This document shows positions 16,900 to 24,770 of a stretch of 64,000 bases of DNA, piece by piece. The stretch covers positions 44,450 through 108,449 of the forward strand of contig NZ_RRYT01000017.1 in assembly GCF_006363815.1 (NCBI RefSeq), given 5' to 3'. This DNA comes from Thermomonospora catenispora (GTDB taxonomy: Bacteria; Actinomycetota; Actinomycetes; Streptosporangiales; Streptosporangiaceae). The notes beneath the pieces are model-generated. The model did no database searches. It saw only the letters and a list, made by a program, of their open reading frames with translations, and was not told where the DNA came from. Every line of letters begins with the position of its first letter. Position 1 is the first letter of the stretch. Made by a program: the position numbers and the translations under genes.

Positions 16900-17928
16900 T
16901 CAGACGGGGATCGCCTCGATGATCGAGATCGGGGCGCTGGTGGGAACGGCCCGGGTGACCTTCAGGTCCGCGCGGGCGAGCAGCTCGGTGTACTCCTCGA
17001 GCGTGCGGTCACGGGCGCCCAGCATCAGCATCAGCCACAGGTCGATGATGTTGCCGAGGTGGCGCCGGTTGTTCTCGGGGAGCAGGTACTCCATCACCAG
17101 CAGCCTGCCGTCGGGGGCGATCGCCTCGCGCACGTTCCGCAGTGCCGTCAGCGCCTTGTCCTCGGTGAAGTCGTGCAGGATGTGCTTGAGCACGTAGGCG
17201 TCGCCGCCCGCCGGCAGCTTGTCGAAGTAGCCGCCGTGCTCGATGGTGACCCGGTCCGCCACCCCGGCCTCCTTGAACAGGGCGGGCGAGTCCGCGGTCG
17301 CGGTCTCGGAGTCGTACAGCACGCCCCGGGTCTCGGGGGACTGCCGGAGGATGCCGGCCAGCAGGGTGCCGCGCCCGCCGATCACGTCCACGACCGTGCG
17401 GAACCGGGAGAAGTCGTAGGCGGCCAGCACCGGGTCGGTCTCCGTCTCCGAGAGCTTGCCGAACGCATGGAAGAACACGGCCGCGTAGTCGGGGGTGGCG
17501 TGGAAGAAGTCCAGCGCCTCCATGCCGCGCAGCTTCGGCAGGTTCGGCTCGCCGGTCTCCACGGTGCTGATCAGATGGCCCCACTCCTCCCAGAGCAGGG
17601 GGTGCCCCATCAGCAGGGCCATGCCGCGCATGGAGTCCTGCGCGTCGTCGCGGAGCTTGTCGGACATCGGCGTGTTCTCGAACCGGCCGTCGGGCCGCCG
17701 GGCGAACACCCCGTAGCCGGAGAGCGTGCGCAGGATCCGGTAGGTCGCGTCGGGGTCGGAGCCGACCCGCTTGGCGATCTCCTCGGCCGGCAGCGGGCCG
17801 TCGGCGAGCACGTCGGCGACGCCGAGCCTGGCCGCGGCGAAGATCGCCTGAGTGATCACGGCCCCCTGGATCAACTCCAGCAGCGAATACGCGGCGGATT
17901 GATCGCGAACTGCGGGCGCTGCAGGCAT
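16900..17928 (-). CDS. O-methyltransferase-like protein, candidate AlpH-type hydrazine transferase
   Basis: A 342-residue protein of the acetylserotonin/caffeate O-methyltransferase fold, with an N-terminal winged-helix dimerisation domain (residues 10-105) and a Rossmann domain. The SAM loop, normally DVGGGxG, reads DVIGGRG (181-187): the first glycine is isoleucine. The next acidic segment, usually DLPxVV, is YDSETATAD. The catalytic-type histidine is kept (KHILHD, His252). AlpH of kinamycin is such an O-methyltransferase-like protein and couples glutamylhydrazine to the polyketide without methyl transfer. With a hydrazine cassette nearby, this gene is the best candidate for N-N group installation. 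Ordinary methylation is not excluded. Confidence 0.8.
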   Translation of the reverse strand: MPAAPAVRDQSAAYSLLELIQGAVITQAIFAAARLGVADVLADGPLPAEEIAKRVGSDPDATYRILRTLSGYGVFARRPDGRFENTPMSDKLRDDAQDSMRGMALLMGHPLLWEEWGHLISTVETGEPNLPKLRGMEALDFFHATPDYAAVFFHAFGKLSETETDPVLAAYDFSRFRTVVDVIGGRGTLLAGILRQSPETRGVLYDSETATADSPALFKEAGVADRVTIEHGGYFDKLPAGGDAYVLKHILHDFTEDKALTALRNVREAIAPDGRLLVMEYLLPENNRRHLGNIIDLWLMLMLGARDRTLEEYTELLARADLKVTRAVPTSAPISIIEAIPV

Positions 17929-18019
17929 GACTTTTCCTCCTGAGCTCTTTTTCGTGGTTTCCAGACCCTAGATCGGCGCTTCTCCCCCGACAACTTCCGC
18001 ATTATCGGAAAGTGCCGCC

Positions 18020-18063
18020 TTGAACGTCGGGACGTTCAACTGAAGATTCCGCGCGGTCGAAAC
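18020..18063. promoter_or_regulatory. Operator-like palindrome and SARP-type direct repeat
   Basis: In the 226-bp divergent gap between the methyltransferase-like gene and the ketoreductase lies a perfect palindrome TTGAACGTC-GG-GACGTTCAA (18020-18039). Its right arm begins a direct repeat TTCAACT (18035-18041) and TCGAAAC (18057-18063), starts 22 bp apart, two helical turns. This matches the spacing used by SARP activators and recurs in other promoter gaps of the cluster. Confidence 0.6.
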
Positions 18064-18154
18064 AGCGGTTTTTCCATCGGCTCTCGACCGAGAATCCGGT
18101 GATGCGGGCGACGCTGTTCCAACCTGGTGTCCATCGCATGAAGGAGCAGGCTGA

Positions 18155-18940
18155 ATGGCGGACAACGAACGGCGGATCGCGCTGGTCACCGGCGGGACGA
18201 GCGGAATAGGCCGGGCCATCGTCGAGGATCTGGCCGGCCGGGGACTGGGCGTGTTCATCTGCGCGCGGAACGCCGAGGCGGTACGCGAGACGGTGGACAA
18301 GCTGCGGGCCGACGGTCACGACGTCGACGGGACGGCCGCCGACGTCCGCAAACCGGGCGACGTGCGCCGCCTGGTCGGCGCCGCGCTGAAGCGGTACGGC
18401 CGGATCGACGTCCTGGTCAACAACGCCGGGCGCAACGGCGGCGGCGTCACCGCGGAGATCCCCGACGAGCTGTGGTACGACGTCATCGACACCAACCTCA
18501 ACAGCGTCTTCCTGGTGACGCGCGAGGTGCTCAGGGAGGCGCGGCCGGTCGAGCGCGGCTGGGGCCGGATCATCAACATCGCCTCGACCGGCGGCAAGCA
18601 GGGGGTCGTGCTCGGCGCCCCCTACTCGGCGTCCAAGCACGGCGTCGTCGGATTCACCAAGGCCCTGGGCCTGGAGCTGGCCAAGACCGGCGTCACGGTC
18701 AACGCCGTCTGCCCGGGGTATGTGGAGACCCCGATGGCGCAGCGGGTGCGTCAGGGGTATGCGGCGCACTACGAGACCACCGAGGAGGAGATCCTCCGGC
18801 GGTTCGAGGCGAAGATCCCGCTCGGCCGCTACTCCACCCCCGAGGAGGTGGCCGGCCTCGTCGCCTATCTGATCTCCGACGCCGCGGCCCCGGTGACGGC
18901 GCAGGCGATCAACGTCTGCGGCGGTCTGGGGAACTACTGA
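18155..18940 (+). CDS. Polyketide C-9-type ketoreductase (ActIII family SDR)
   Basis: A 261-residue classical SDR. The cofactor motif is TGGTSGIG (12-19), the structural motif NNAG (89-92), and the catalytic Ser144, Tyr157 and Lys161 (YSASK) are all present. The C-terminal substrate loop with PMAQRVRQGY and the EEEILRRF segment is characteristic of ActIII-type polyketide ketoreductases, which reduce the C-9 carbonyl of the nascent chain with NADPH. The ATG at 18155 follows AAGGAG at good spacing. It is transcribed alone toward a strong hairpin. Confidence 0.93.
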   Translation: MADNERRIALVTGGTSGIGRAIVEDLAGRGLGVFICARNAEAVRETVDKLRADGHDVDGTAADVRKPGDVRRLVGAALKRYGRIDVLVNNAGRNGGGVTAEIPDELWYDVIDTNLNSVFLVTREVLREARPVERGWGRIINIASTGGKQGVVLGAPYSASKHGVVGFTKALGLELAKTGVTVNAVCPGYVETPMAQRVRQGYAAHYETTEEEILRRFEAKIPLGRYSTPEEVAGLVAYLISDAAAPVTAQAINVCGGLGNY

Positions 18941-18954
18941 GCCTCGTCGCGGCG

Positions 18955-18990
18955 CCGTCCCCCGGCCGATTCCGATCGGCCGGGGGACGG
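18955..18990. terminator. Hairpin terminator after the ketoreductase
   Basis: A perfect 16-bp stem (18955-18970 with 18975-18990) and a TCCG loop begin 15 bp after the ketoreductase stop, between convergent genes, so it probably serves both directions. Confidence 0.85.
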
Positions 18991-19049
18991 CCGCGCCGGC
19001 GTGTCGGCCGCGGGCGTCCGGCCCGGCGCCCGCGGCCGACCGTGCTCCG

Positions 19050-19928
19050 TCAGCTCCGCGCCGCGACCGACGGAGCCGTCCAGTGGGCGCGCAGCCACTC
19101 CTCGAAGGAGAGCAGGTCCGGCCTGATCCGGCGGAGCGCGGGCAGGTCGGCGTGGTAGCCGTCGCGCTCGAACCAGTCGAACATGGCGGCCAGGTCGGGG
19201 CGGGTCGCGCGCAACCGTTCGATGGGCAGCGGCCGGTAGCGGACCGGGACGCCGGACACGGCCTGGAACGCCGCGGCCATCTGCGGCCCGGTCAGCTCAT
19301 CCCCGGCGATCTCCACCCGGCGGCCGACCCAGGCGTCGGGGTCCTCGAAGGCGTCCGCGGCGAACGCCCCGATGTCGCCGGTCGCGATGAGCTGCACCGG
19401 CGTCCGCGGGTTCAGCCACAGGCTCAGTACGAGCCCGTCCCCCTCCGGACGCGGCGGGATGTCGAGGAGGACGTCGTGGAACATGACCGGCCGCAGCACC
19501 GTCACCGGCAGGTCGAGCGTCTCCAGGTGCCGTTCGATCCGGTGCTTGCTGTCGAAGTGCGGGACGCCGGTGTCGCGGTCGGCGCCGCCGACCGAACTGT
19601 AGACCAGGTGCCTCACCCCGGCGCGGACCGCGGCGTCGGCCACCGCCTTGCCCTGCCGCTCCTCGGCCGCGACCCCGCCGGGGCCGAGGAAGGTCTGCAC
19701 GCTGAACACCCCGTGGACGCCCTGCATCGCCGCCAGCAGCGACTCCTCATCGTCCAGGTCGCCGCGGACGAGCACCGCGCCCGCCCGCTCCAGCTCCCGC
19801 GCCCGCTCCTTGTGCGGGTCGCGCACCAGGGCGCGCACGTCGTGCCCGCGCCGCAGCAGCTCGCGGGCCACGGCTCCGCCCTGCCGGCCGGTGCCGCCCA
19901 GCACCAGGATCGCGCCTTCAACCGCCAC
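19050..19928 (-). CDS. NmrA-type NAD(P)-binding reductase
   Basis: A 292-residue atypical SDR of the NmrA group. The N terminus has the GGTGRQGG nucleotide loop (residues 11-18), then HDVRALVRDP, a VYSSVGG strand and a C-terminal WFERDGYHAD segment seen in NmrA-like proteins. The GTG at 19928 follows a GGAGGAG site. It lies downstream of the ACP gene on the same strand, so it should be in the operon with ACP and the SDR at 20.3 kb. NmrA-family reductases are known tailoring enzymes in angucycline clusters; the reaction here is unknown. Confidence 0.85.
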   Translation of the reverse strand: MAVEGAILVLGGTGRQGGAVARELLRRGHDVRALVRDPHKERARELERAGAVLVRGDLDDEESLLAAMQGVHGVFSVQTFLGPGGVAAEERQGKAVADAAVRAGVRHLVYSSVGGADRDTGVPHFDSKHRIERHLETLDLPVTVLRPVMFHDVLLDIPPRPEGDGLVLSLWLNPRTPVQLIATGDIGAFAADAFEDPDAWVGRRVEIAGDELTGPQMAAAFQAVSGVPVRYRPLPIERLRATRPDLAAMFDWFERDGYHADLPALRRIRPDLLSFEEWLRAHWTAPSVAARS

Positions 19929-20028
19929 CGCTCTCCTCCGTGTCCGTCGCCCGCCGCATCGGCCCGGCGGGCCGATGCGGCGGCGGCCGCTCCGCGAGGG
20001 GGCGGGGCGGCCGCCGTCCTCCCGTCGG

Positions 20029-20286
20029 TCAGGCCGCCGCCTTCAGCAGCGAGTTGACGAAGTCCACCAGCTGTCGGGCGGTGTTGATCCCCTCGACCTC
20101 CTCCTCGGAGATCGCGATGCCGTAGTCCCGCTCGATCCTGCTGTAGGTCTCCAACAGCGCCAGGGAGTCATAGCCCAGCTCGTCGAAGGGCTGGTCGGGC
20201 GCCTGTTCCAGGGGCAGCGCGTCCTCGGCCTCCCCCGCGCACTGGCGCATGATGGTCTGCAGTTCTCCGATGGTGAACTGGCTCAC
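20029..20286 (-). CDS. Acyl carrier protein of the type II PKS
   Basis: An 85-residue ACP. The phosphopantetheine site is Ser41 in LGYDSLALLE, followed by the usual helix III with TARQLVDFVN. It tethers the growing polyketide through a pantetheine arm and meets KS-alpha/CLF. It is unusual that it is not adjacent to the KS genes but 19 kb away between an SDR and an NmrA reductase. No other ACP is present in the window. Confidence 0.95.
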   Translation of the reverse strand: MSQFTIGELQTIMRQCAGEAEDALPLEQAPDQPFDELGYDSLALLETYSRIERDYGIAISEEEVEGINTARQLVDFVNSLLKAAA

Positions 20287-20322
20287 AGCCGGTCCCCTTT
20301 CTGTGTTCAGCGGCGTTCCGCG

Positions 20323-21051
20323 CTACCACGGAACGGGTCCCTCGTCCGACAGGCACTCCCCCGACGGCCCGGACTCGTCCAACAGCGCGAGCCGGACCAC
20401 GATCGCCGCCCCCTCGTCGGGCGTCCTGCGGCCGCGGTGTCCGTTGATGTCGGTGGCGACCTCTCCGGGAAGGGCGGCGTTGACCTTGATCGGGGTCCCG
20501 CGCAGCTCCTTGGCGTACGCGACCGTGAGGGCGTTCACCGCGGTCTTGGAGGACTGGTAGGCGATCATGTTGACGCCCGCGAACGGCGCCCCCGGGTCCG
20601 TGCTCAGGGTCAGCGACCCCAGGTGGCTGGAGAGGTTGACGATGCGGCCGGCCGGGGAGCGGCGCAGCAGCGGCAGCATCGCGTTGGTCACCGTGACCAC
20701 GCCGAAGACGTTGGTCTCATAGACCTCCCGCAGGTCGGCGGCGGTCGCCTCGCTGGGCCTCCCGGTGAAGCCGCCGGCGATGCCGGCGTTGTTGACCAGG
20801 ATGTCCAGGCGGCCGTACCGCCGGTCGATCTCGCGGGCGGCCTCGGCCGCGCAGTCGGGGTCGGTCACGTCCAACAGCAGCGGCACCGCCGTGACGCCGT
20901 CGGCCGCCAGCGCGTCCGCGGCCCGCTTGCCGCGCACCTCGTCCCGTGCGCCGACGAGGACGACGACCCCGCGTTCGCCCAGCCGCCGCGCGGCGGCGAA
21001 CCCGATGCCCTTGGTGGCTCCGGTGATGAGCGCGATCCTGCCGACCGGCAC
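20323..21051 (-). CDS. SDR-family reductase
   Basis: A 242-residue short-chain dehydrogenase. It has TGATKGIG (residues 10-17), VNNAG near 88, catalytic Ser in VNLSSHLG, and YQSSK with Tyr and Lys. The motif SSLG and the C terminus EGAAIVVRLALLD...GECLSDEGPVPW resemble carbonyl-reductase-like SDRs. I chose GTG 21051 because it follows AAGGAGGAGA and places the nucleotide motif at the correct distance. First gene of the minus-strand operon leading to the ACP and NmrA genes. Probable late-stage ketoreductase; substrate unknown. Confidence 0.87.
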   Translation of the reverse strand: MPVGRIALITGATKGIGFAAARRLGERGVVVLVGARDEVRGKRAADALAADGVTAVPLLLDVTDPDCAAEAAREIDRRYGRLDILVNNAGIAGGFTGRPSEATAADLREVYETNVFGVVTVTNAMLPLLRRSPAGRIVNLSSHLGSLTLSTDPGAPFAGVNMIAYQSSKTAVNALTVAYAKELRGTPIKVNAALPGEVATDINGHRGRRTPDEGAAIVVRLALLDESGPSGECLSDEGPVPW

Positions 21052-21279
21052 GTCTCCTCCTTCCGGGCAGACAGTCGGCCTCCGTGCGCGACTCCCGCGC
21101 CCCGCCTCCGGCGCCCGCTCCGCACGGCGCCCACCGCGCCGCCGGTCGCAAGGCCGAATGCGCAAAGGCACCGATCCGGCCGCCGGACGGCCCGATCCCG
21201 GGGGATGAATTGCACACGCATTCACCCTGCGGGAACGAAAATCCCGCGGGCATCTCCGACGTTGCCGTGGAACCGGACG

Positions 21280-21308
21280 TTCAACCGCGTGAAATGCACA
21301 GTCGAACG
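21280..21308 (+). promoter_or_regulatory. SARP-type direct repeat upstream of the 21.4-kb hydroxylase
   Basis: TTCAACC at 21280-21286 and TCGAACG at 21302-21308 start exactly 22 bp apart in the divergent gap between the SDR (minus) and the hydroxylase (plus), ending about 100 bp before the hydroxylase ATG. Same heptamer pair and spacing as at 18.0, 27.4 and 34.9 kb. Confidence 0.6.
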
Positions 21309-21407
21309 GACCTGCGGCGCGCGCCGGAATTTCACTCATTGTGGGTGAACACGGCGGTGGGTAGCTTCACGGTGGTCGATCAGTGCCACGGCACGGAGGA
21401 CCGGAAC

Positions 21408-22877
21408 ATGCGAATCGCTGACGTCATGGTGGTCGGTGCCGGGCCCGTCGGTCTGATGCTGGCCGGTGAACTCCGTTTGGGCGGGGTGGACGTGGTGGTC
21501 TTCGACAAATTGACCGCCCCGGCCGAGGAATCCCGCGCCCTGGGTTTCACAAGGCGGGCCGCCGAGTCGCTGGAGCAGCGCGGTCTGCTGTCCCGGCTGG
21601 GCGAATTCCGATGGGGCCCGATGGGACACTTCGGAGGGGTCCGTTTCGACCTCGGCGCCCTGGAGGAGGATCACAGCGGCGTGCTGGGCCTGTCCCAGGC
21701 CAGGACCGAGGCGGCCCTGCTCGGCTGGCTGGCCGACCTGGGGGTTCCGGTGCGCCGCGGGCATGAGGTGACCGGGTTCCGGCAGACCCCCTCGGGGGTC
21801 GAGGTCTCCTACACCGGCCCCGACGGCCCCGGCCGGGCCGACGTCGCGTACCTGGTCGGCTGCGACGGCGCCGGGAGCACCGTCCGCGGGCTGGCCGGCA
21901 TCCCGGTCTCCGGCCGGGAGTCCACGCGGGGCATGTACACCGCGGAGATCACCGGGGCGGCGCCCCGGCCCCGGCCCATCGGGGAACGCCTGCCCGGCGG
22001 GCGCATGGTGGTGTGCACCCCCCTGGGGGACGGCCGGTTCCGCATCGTCGTGCACGACCCCGACCTGCCGGCCCGCCCGGATCCCGCCGCGTTGACGTTC
22101 GAGGAGGTCGCCGACGCCTGGGAGCGGCTCACCGGGGAGTCCATCCGCCACGCCGAGCCCCGGTGGGTGTGGGCCTGCGGCAACTCCGACGCGCTGGCCG
22201 CCGAGTACCGGCGCGGCCGGGTGTTCCTGGCGGGCGACGCCGCGCACGAGATCCCGCCGCTGGCCGCGTGGGGGCTCAGCGCCGGGCTGCAGGACGCGGT
22301 GAACCTGGGGTGGAAGCTGGCCGCCGCGGTCAACGGCTGGGCCCCCGACGGGCTGCTCGACACCTACCAGGCCGAACGCCGCCCCATCGGCGAACTGCTG
22401 ATCCGCAACGCCCGCGCCGCGTCCCGGCTCTACCTGGGCGACGAGGCCATGGACCCGGTGCGGGAGGTGATGGGCGAGCTCCTGGCCCGCAAGGACGCCG
22501 CCGAACACATCGCCGGACTCCTCAGCGGCCTGGGCATCCGCTACGACCTCGGCAAAGGCGACCACCCCCTGCTGGGCAAACGCATCCCCCCCGACCTCCG
22601 CCTCACCCTCTCCGACGGCACCCCCGCCCGCACCGCCGACCTGCTGCACACCGCACGCGGCCTCCTCATCACCACCCCGGCCGCCGAGCACATCGCCCAC
22701 CGCGCCGCCGGCTGGGCCGACCGCGTCGACCTCATCACCGCCGCCTGGGAGACCGTCCCCGACCCCGCCCTGGACGCCGTCCTCGTCCGCCCCGACGGCT
22801 ACATCGCCTGGACCGGCCCCGGCAGCGACCACGACCTCACCGAAGCCCTGCAGACCTGGTTCGGCACCGCCCGGTAG
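21408..22877 (+). CDS. FAD-dependent aromatic hydroxylase (class A)
   Basis: A 489-residue class A flavin hydroxylase: GAGPVGLMLAGEL N-terminally, VGCDGAGSTVRGLAG mid-protein, then GDAAHEIPPLAAWG as FAD motif II. The last departs from the GDAAHxHxPxGxQG of the other paralogues by losing the Gln-Gly and the second His, so its active site may differ (some such enzymes are oxygenase-reductases). The C-terminal thioredoxin-like domain is present. ATG 21408 is the only start close to the fold. It is followed by the PPOX-like gene 84 bp downstream on the same strand. Confidence 0.88.
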   Translation: MRIADVMVVGAGPVGLMLAGELRLGGVDVVVFDKLTAPAEESRALGFTRRAAESLEQRGLLSRLGEFRWGPMGHFGGVRFDLGALEEDHSGVLGLSQARTEAALLGWLADLGVPVRRGHEVTGFRQTPSGVEVSYTGPDGPGRADVAYLVGCDGAGSTVRGLAGIPVSGRESTRGMYTAEITGAAPRPRPIGERLPGGRMVVCTPLGDGRFRIVVHDPDLPARPDPAALTFEEVADAWERLTGESIRHAEPRWVWACGNSDALAAEYRRGRVFLAGDAAHEIPPLAAWGLSAGLQDAVNLGWKLAAAVNGWAPDGLLDTYQAERRPIGELLIRNARAASRLYLGDEAMDPVREVMGELLARKDAAEHIAGLLSGLGIRYDLGKGDHPLLGKRIPPDLRLTLSDGTPARTADLLHTARGLLITTPAAEHIAHRAAGWADRVDLITAAWETVPDPALDAVLVRPDGYIAWTGPGSDHDLTEALQTWFGTAR

Positions 22878-22961
22878 CGCCGGCGGGCCGCCCTCGGCGA
22901 GGGGGACTCATCGGGGGGCCCTGACCAGACCGCCCGAAACCGTGAGCACGAAGGAGATCGG

Positions 22962-24440
22962 ATGGCCGAGAACGGATGGGACCGAACGAACGGACGCCCC
23001 CATGTGGTCGTCGTCGGGGGCGGCATCGCAGGGCTGGCGGCGGCGTTCTCGTTGCGGGACAAGCCGGTCCGGGTGACGGTCGTGGAGGCGTCCTCCCGGA
23101 TCGGCGGGAAGCTGTCGGTGTCGGAGGTGGCGGGCGTCGCCGTCGATGAGGGCGCCGAGTCGACCTACGCCAACCGGTCCAGGACCGTCGGGATGATCAA
23201 GGACGCCGGGCTCGGCGACCGGATCATGTCGGCGGGGGTCACGGCGATGGCGATCTGGACCAGGGGCGAGATCCGCCGGCAGCCCGCCCGCCAGTTCATG
23301 GGCGTGCCCTGCGACATGGAGGGTCTCGCCGCGTCCGGGGTGCTGTCCCCCGAAGGGCTGGAACGGGCGCGGCAGGACCTGGTGCTGCCGCCCTCCGAGC
23401 GGGACGGCGACGTCTCGGTCGCGGAGCACGTGGGGGGACGGTTCGGCAGGGAGGTGGTGGACCGGCTGGTCGACCCCTTCCTCGCCAGCGTGTTCTCCGG
23501 GCGCTCGGAGATCCTGTCGTTCGAGGCCACGCTGACCCCGCTGGCGGTGGCGGCGCGCAAGCATGCCTCGCTCGCGGAGGCGGCGAGCTCGCTGGCGCCG
23601 CGGCCCGCCGAGGGCGAGGAGCCGCAGCCGGTGAAGGTGGCCACCCTGCGGGGCGGGCTCGGCTCGCTGCCCGCCGCGCTCGCCGACGGGCTGCTGGCGG
23701 CCTCGCCGGACGCGACGGTGCGCACCGGGGCCCGCGTCACCGGGCTCGCGCAGACGCCGAACGGGTGGCGGCTGACCGTCGGCCCGGCCTCCGACCCGGA
23801 GCTCCTCGACGCGGACGCGGTCATCATCGCCGTGCCGGCCGGTCCGGCGGGCGCCCTGCTCAGCGGCGTCCCCGGCGCCTCCCGCGCCGTCTCGGCGCTC
23901 GCCGAGGTCCCGTACGCGAGCCTGGCGACGGTCACCCTCGCCTACCCGCGCGGGGCGTTCCCCGGCGGGCTGTCCGGGCGCGGGTACTGCGGCTACCGGG
24001 TGCCCGCGGTGGAGGGGAAGGCGGTCAAGGAGGTCACGTTCACGACGGTGAAGTGGCCGCACATGGCGGGCGAGCTGGAGATCGTCCGCTGTTCGATGGG
24101 GCGGATCGGCGAGGAGGAGCTGCTGCAGCGCGACGACGCCGACCTCGTCGCGCTGGCGGCCGCGGAGGTCGCCGAGGCCACCGGCGTCGCCGGCGCCCCG
24201 GTGGCGTCCCGGGTGAGCCGCTGGGAGGACGCGCTGCCGCAGTACACCGTGGGCCATCTGGACCGGGTGCGGCGCATCCGCGAGACCGTGGCGGACCTGC
24301 CGGGGCTGGAGGTCTGCGGCGCCCTGTACGACGGGGTGGGCGCCGGCGTCTGCATGGCCACCGGCCGGAAGGCGGCCGACCAGGTCCTCGCCTGGCTGCG
24401 GAAGGAGGCCCCCGCCCGCCCGGCCGCGGTCCGGGCCTGA
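22962..24440 (+). CDS. Protoporphyrinogen oxidase-like FAD flavoprotein
   Basis: A 492-residue amine-oxidase-fold flavoprotein, closest by pattern to HemY/HemG-type (copro)protoporphyrinogen oxidases: GGGIAGLAAAFSL at residue 18, RIGGKLSV, DEGAESTYANRS and a C-terminal GAGVCMATGRKAAD FAD motif. HemY oxidises porphyrinogens in heme synthesis. Its place directly behind a hydroxylase gene inside a polyketide cluster, with no other heme genes around, suggests recruitment as a desaturase/oxidase of a pathway intermediate, or a duplicate heme supply gene. The ATG follows GAAGGAG. Family assignment good; role uncertain. Confidence 0.83.
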   Translation: MAENGWDRTNGRPHVVVVGGGIAGLAAAFSLRDKPVRVTVVEASSRIGGKLSVSEVAGVAVDEGAESTYANRSRTVGMIKDAGLGDRIMSAGVTAMAIWTRGEIRRQPARQFMGVPCDMEGLAASGVLSPEGLERARQDLVLPPSERDGDVSVAEHVGGRFGREVVDRLVDPFLASVFSGRSEILSFEATLTPLAVAARKHASLAEAASSLAPRPAEGEEPQPVKVATLRGGLGSLPAALADGLLAASPDATVRTGARVTGLAQTPNGWRLTVGPASDPELLDADAVIIAVPAGPAGALLSGVPGASRAVSALAEVPYASLATVTLAYPRGAFPGGLSGRGYCGYRVPAVEGKAVKEVTFTTVKWPHMAGELEIVRCSMGRIGEEELLQRDDADLVALAAAEVAEATGVAGAPVASRVSRWEDALPQYTVGHLDRVRRIRETVADLPGLEVCGALYDGVGAGVCMATGRKAADQVLAWLRKEAPARPAAVRA

Positions 24441-24468
24441 GCGCACCGACCCGCAGGACCGCCGGCCG

Positions 24469-24517
24469 GACGCCGAAGCGGCCGTGCCCTGCGCGAGGGC
24501 ACGGCCGCTTCGGCGTC
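24469..24517. terminator. Very long perfect hairpin terminator
   Basis: A 22-bp perfect stem (24469-24490 with 24496-24517) with loop GCGCG begins 28 bp after the PPOX-like stop. It is the strongest hairpin seen in the window. Confidence 0.88.
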
Positions 24518-24729
24518 TCTCGGGTCTTCCCCGGCCTCCCCTCGGGTCCGCTCGCGGGCTCTCCCGGGGCCTTCGGGGGCCTCCCGGAGTCCGCCCCCCG
24601 CGGGACACTCCCGAAGGGCGCCGCGGCGGATCCCGCCGGCGGGCGCCGGCGAACGGCGAACCCCGACGGGGTGACGGCCGGCAGCGGGGAACGCCGGCGG
24701 ACGGCGGCAGACGGCGGTGGAACGGCGAA

Positions 24730-24760
24730 GGTCCCGAGAGCGGGTCGCGCTCTCGGGACC
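24730..24760. terminator. Second hairpin, terminating the converging gene
   Basis: A perfect 13-bp stem (24730-24742 with 24748-24760), 5-nt loop, lies 10 bp beyond the stop of the minus-strand hydroxylase at 24771. The 212 bp between the two hairpins show no gene. Confidence 0.78.
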
Positions 24761-24770
24761 CCGGGCGCGG

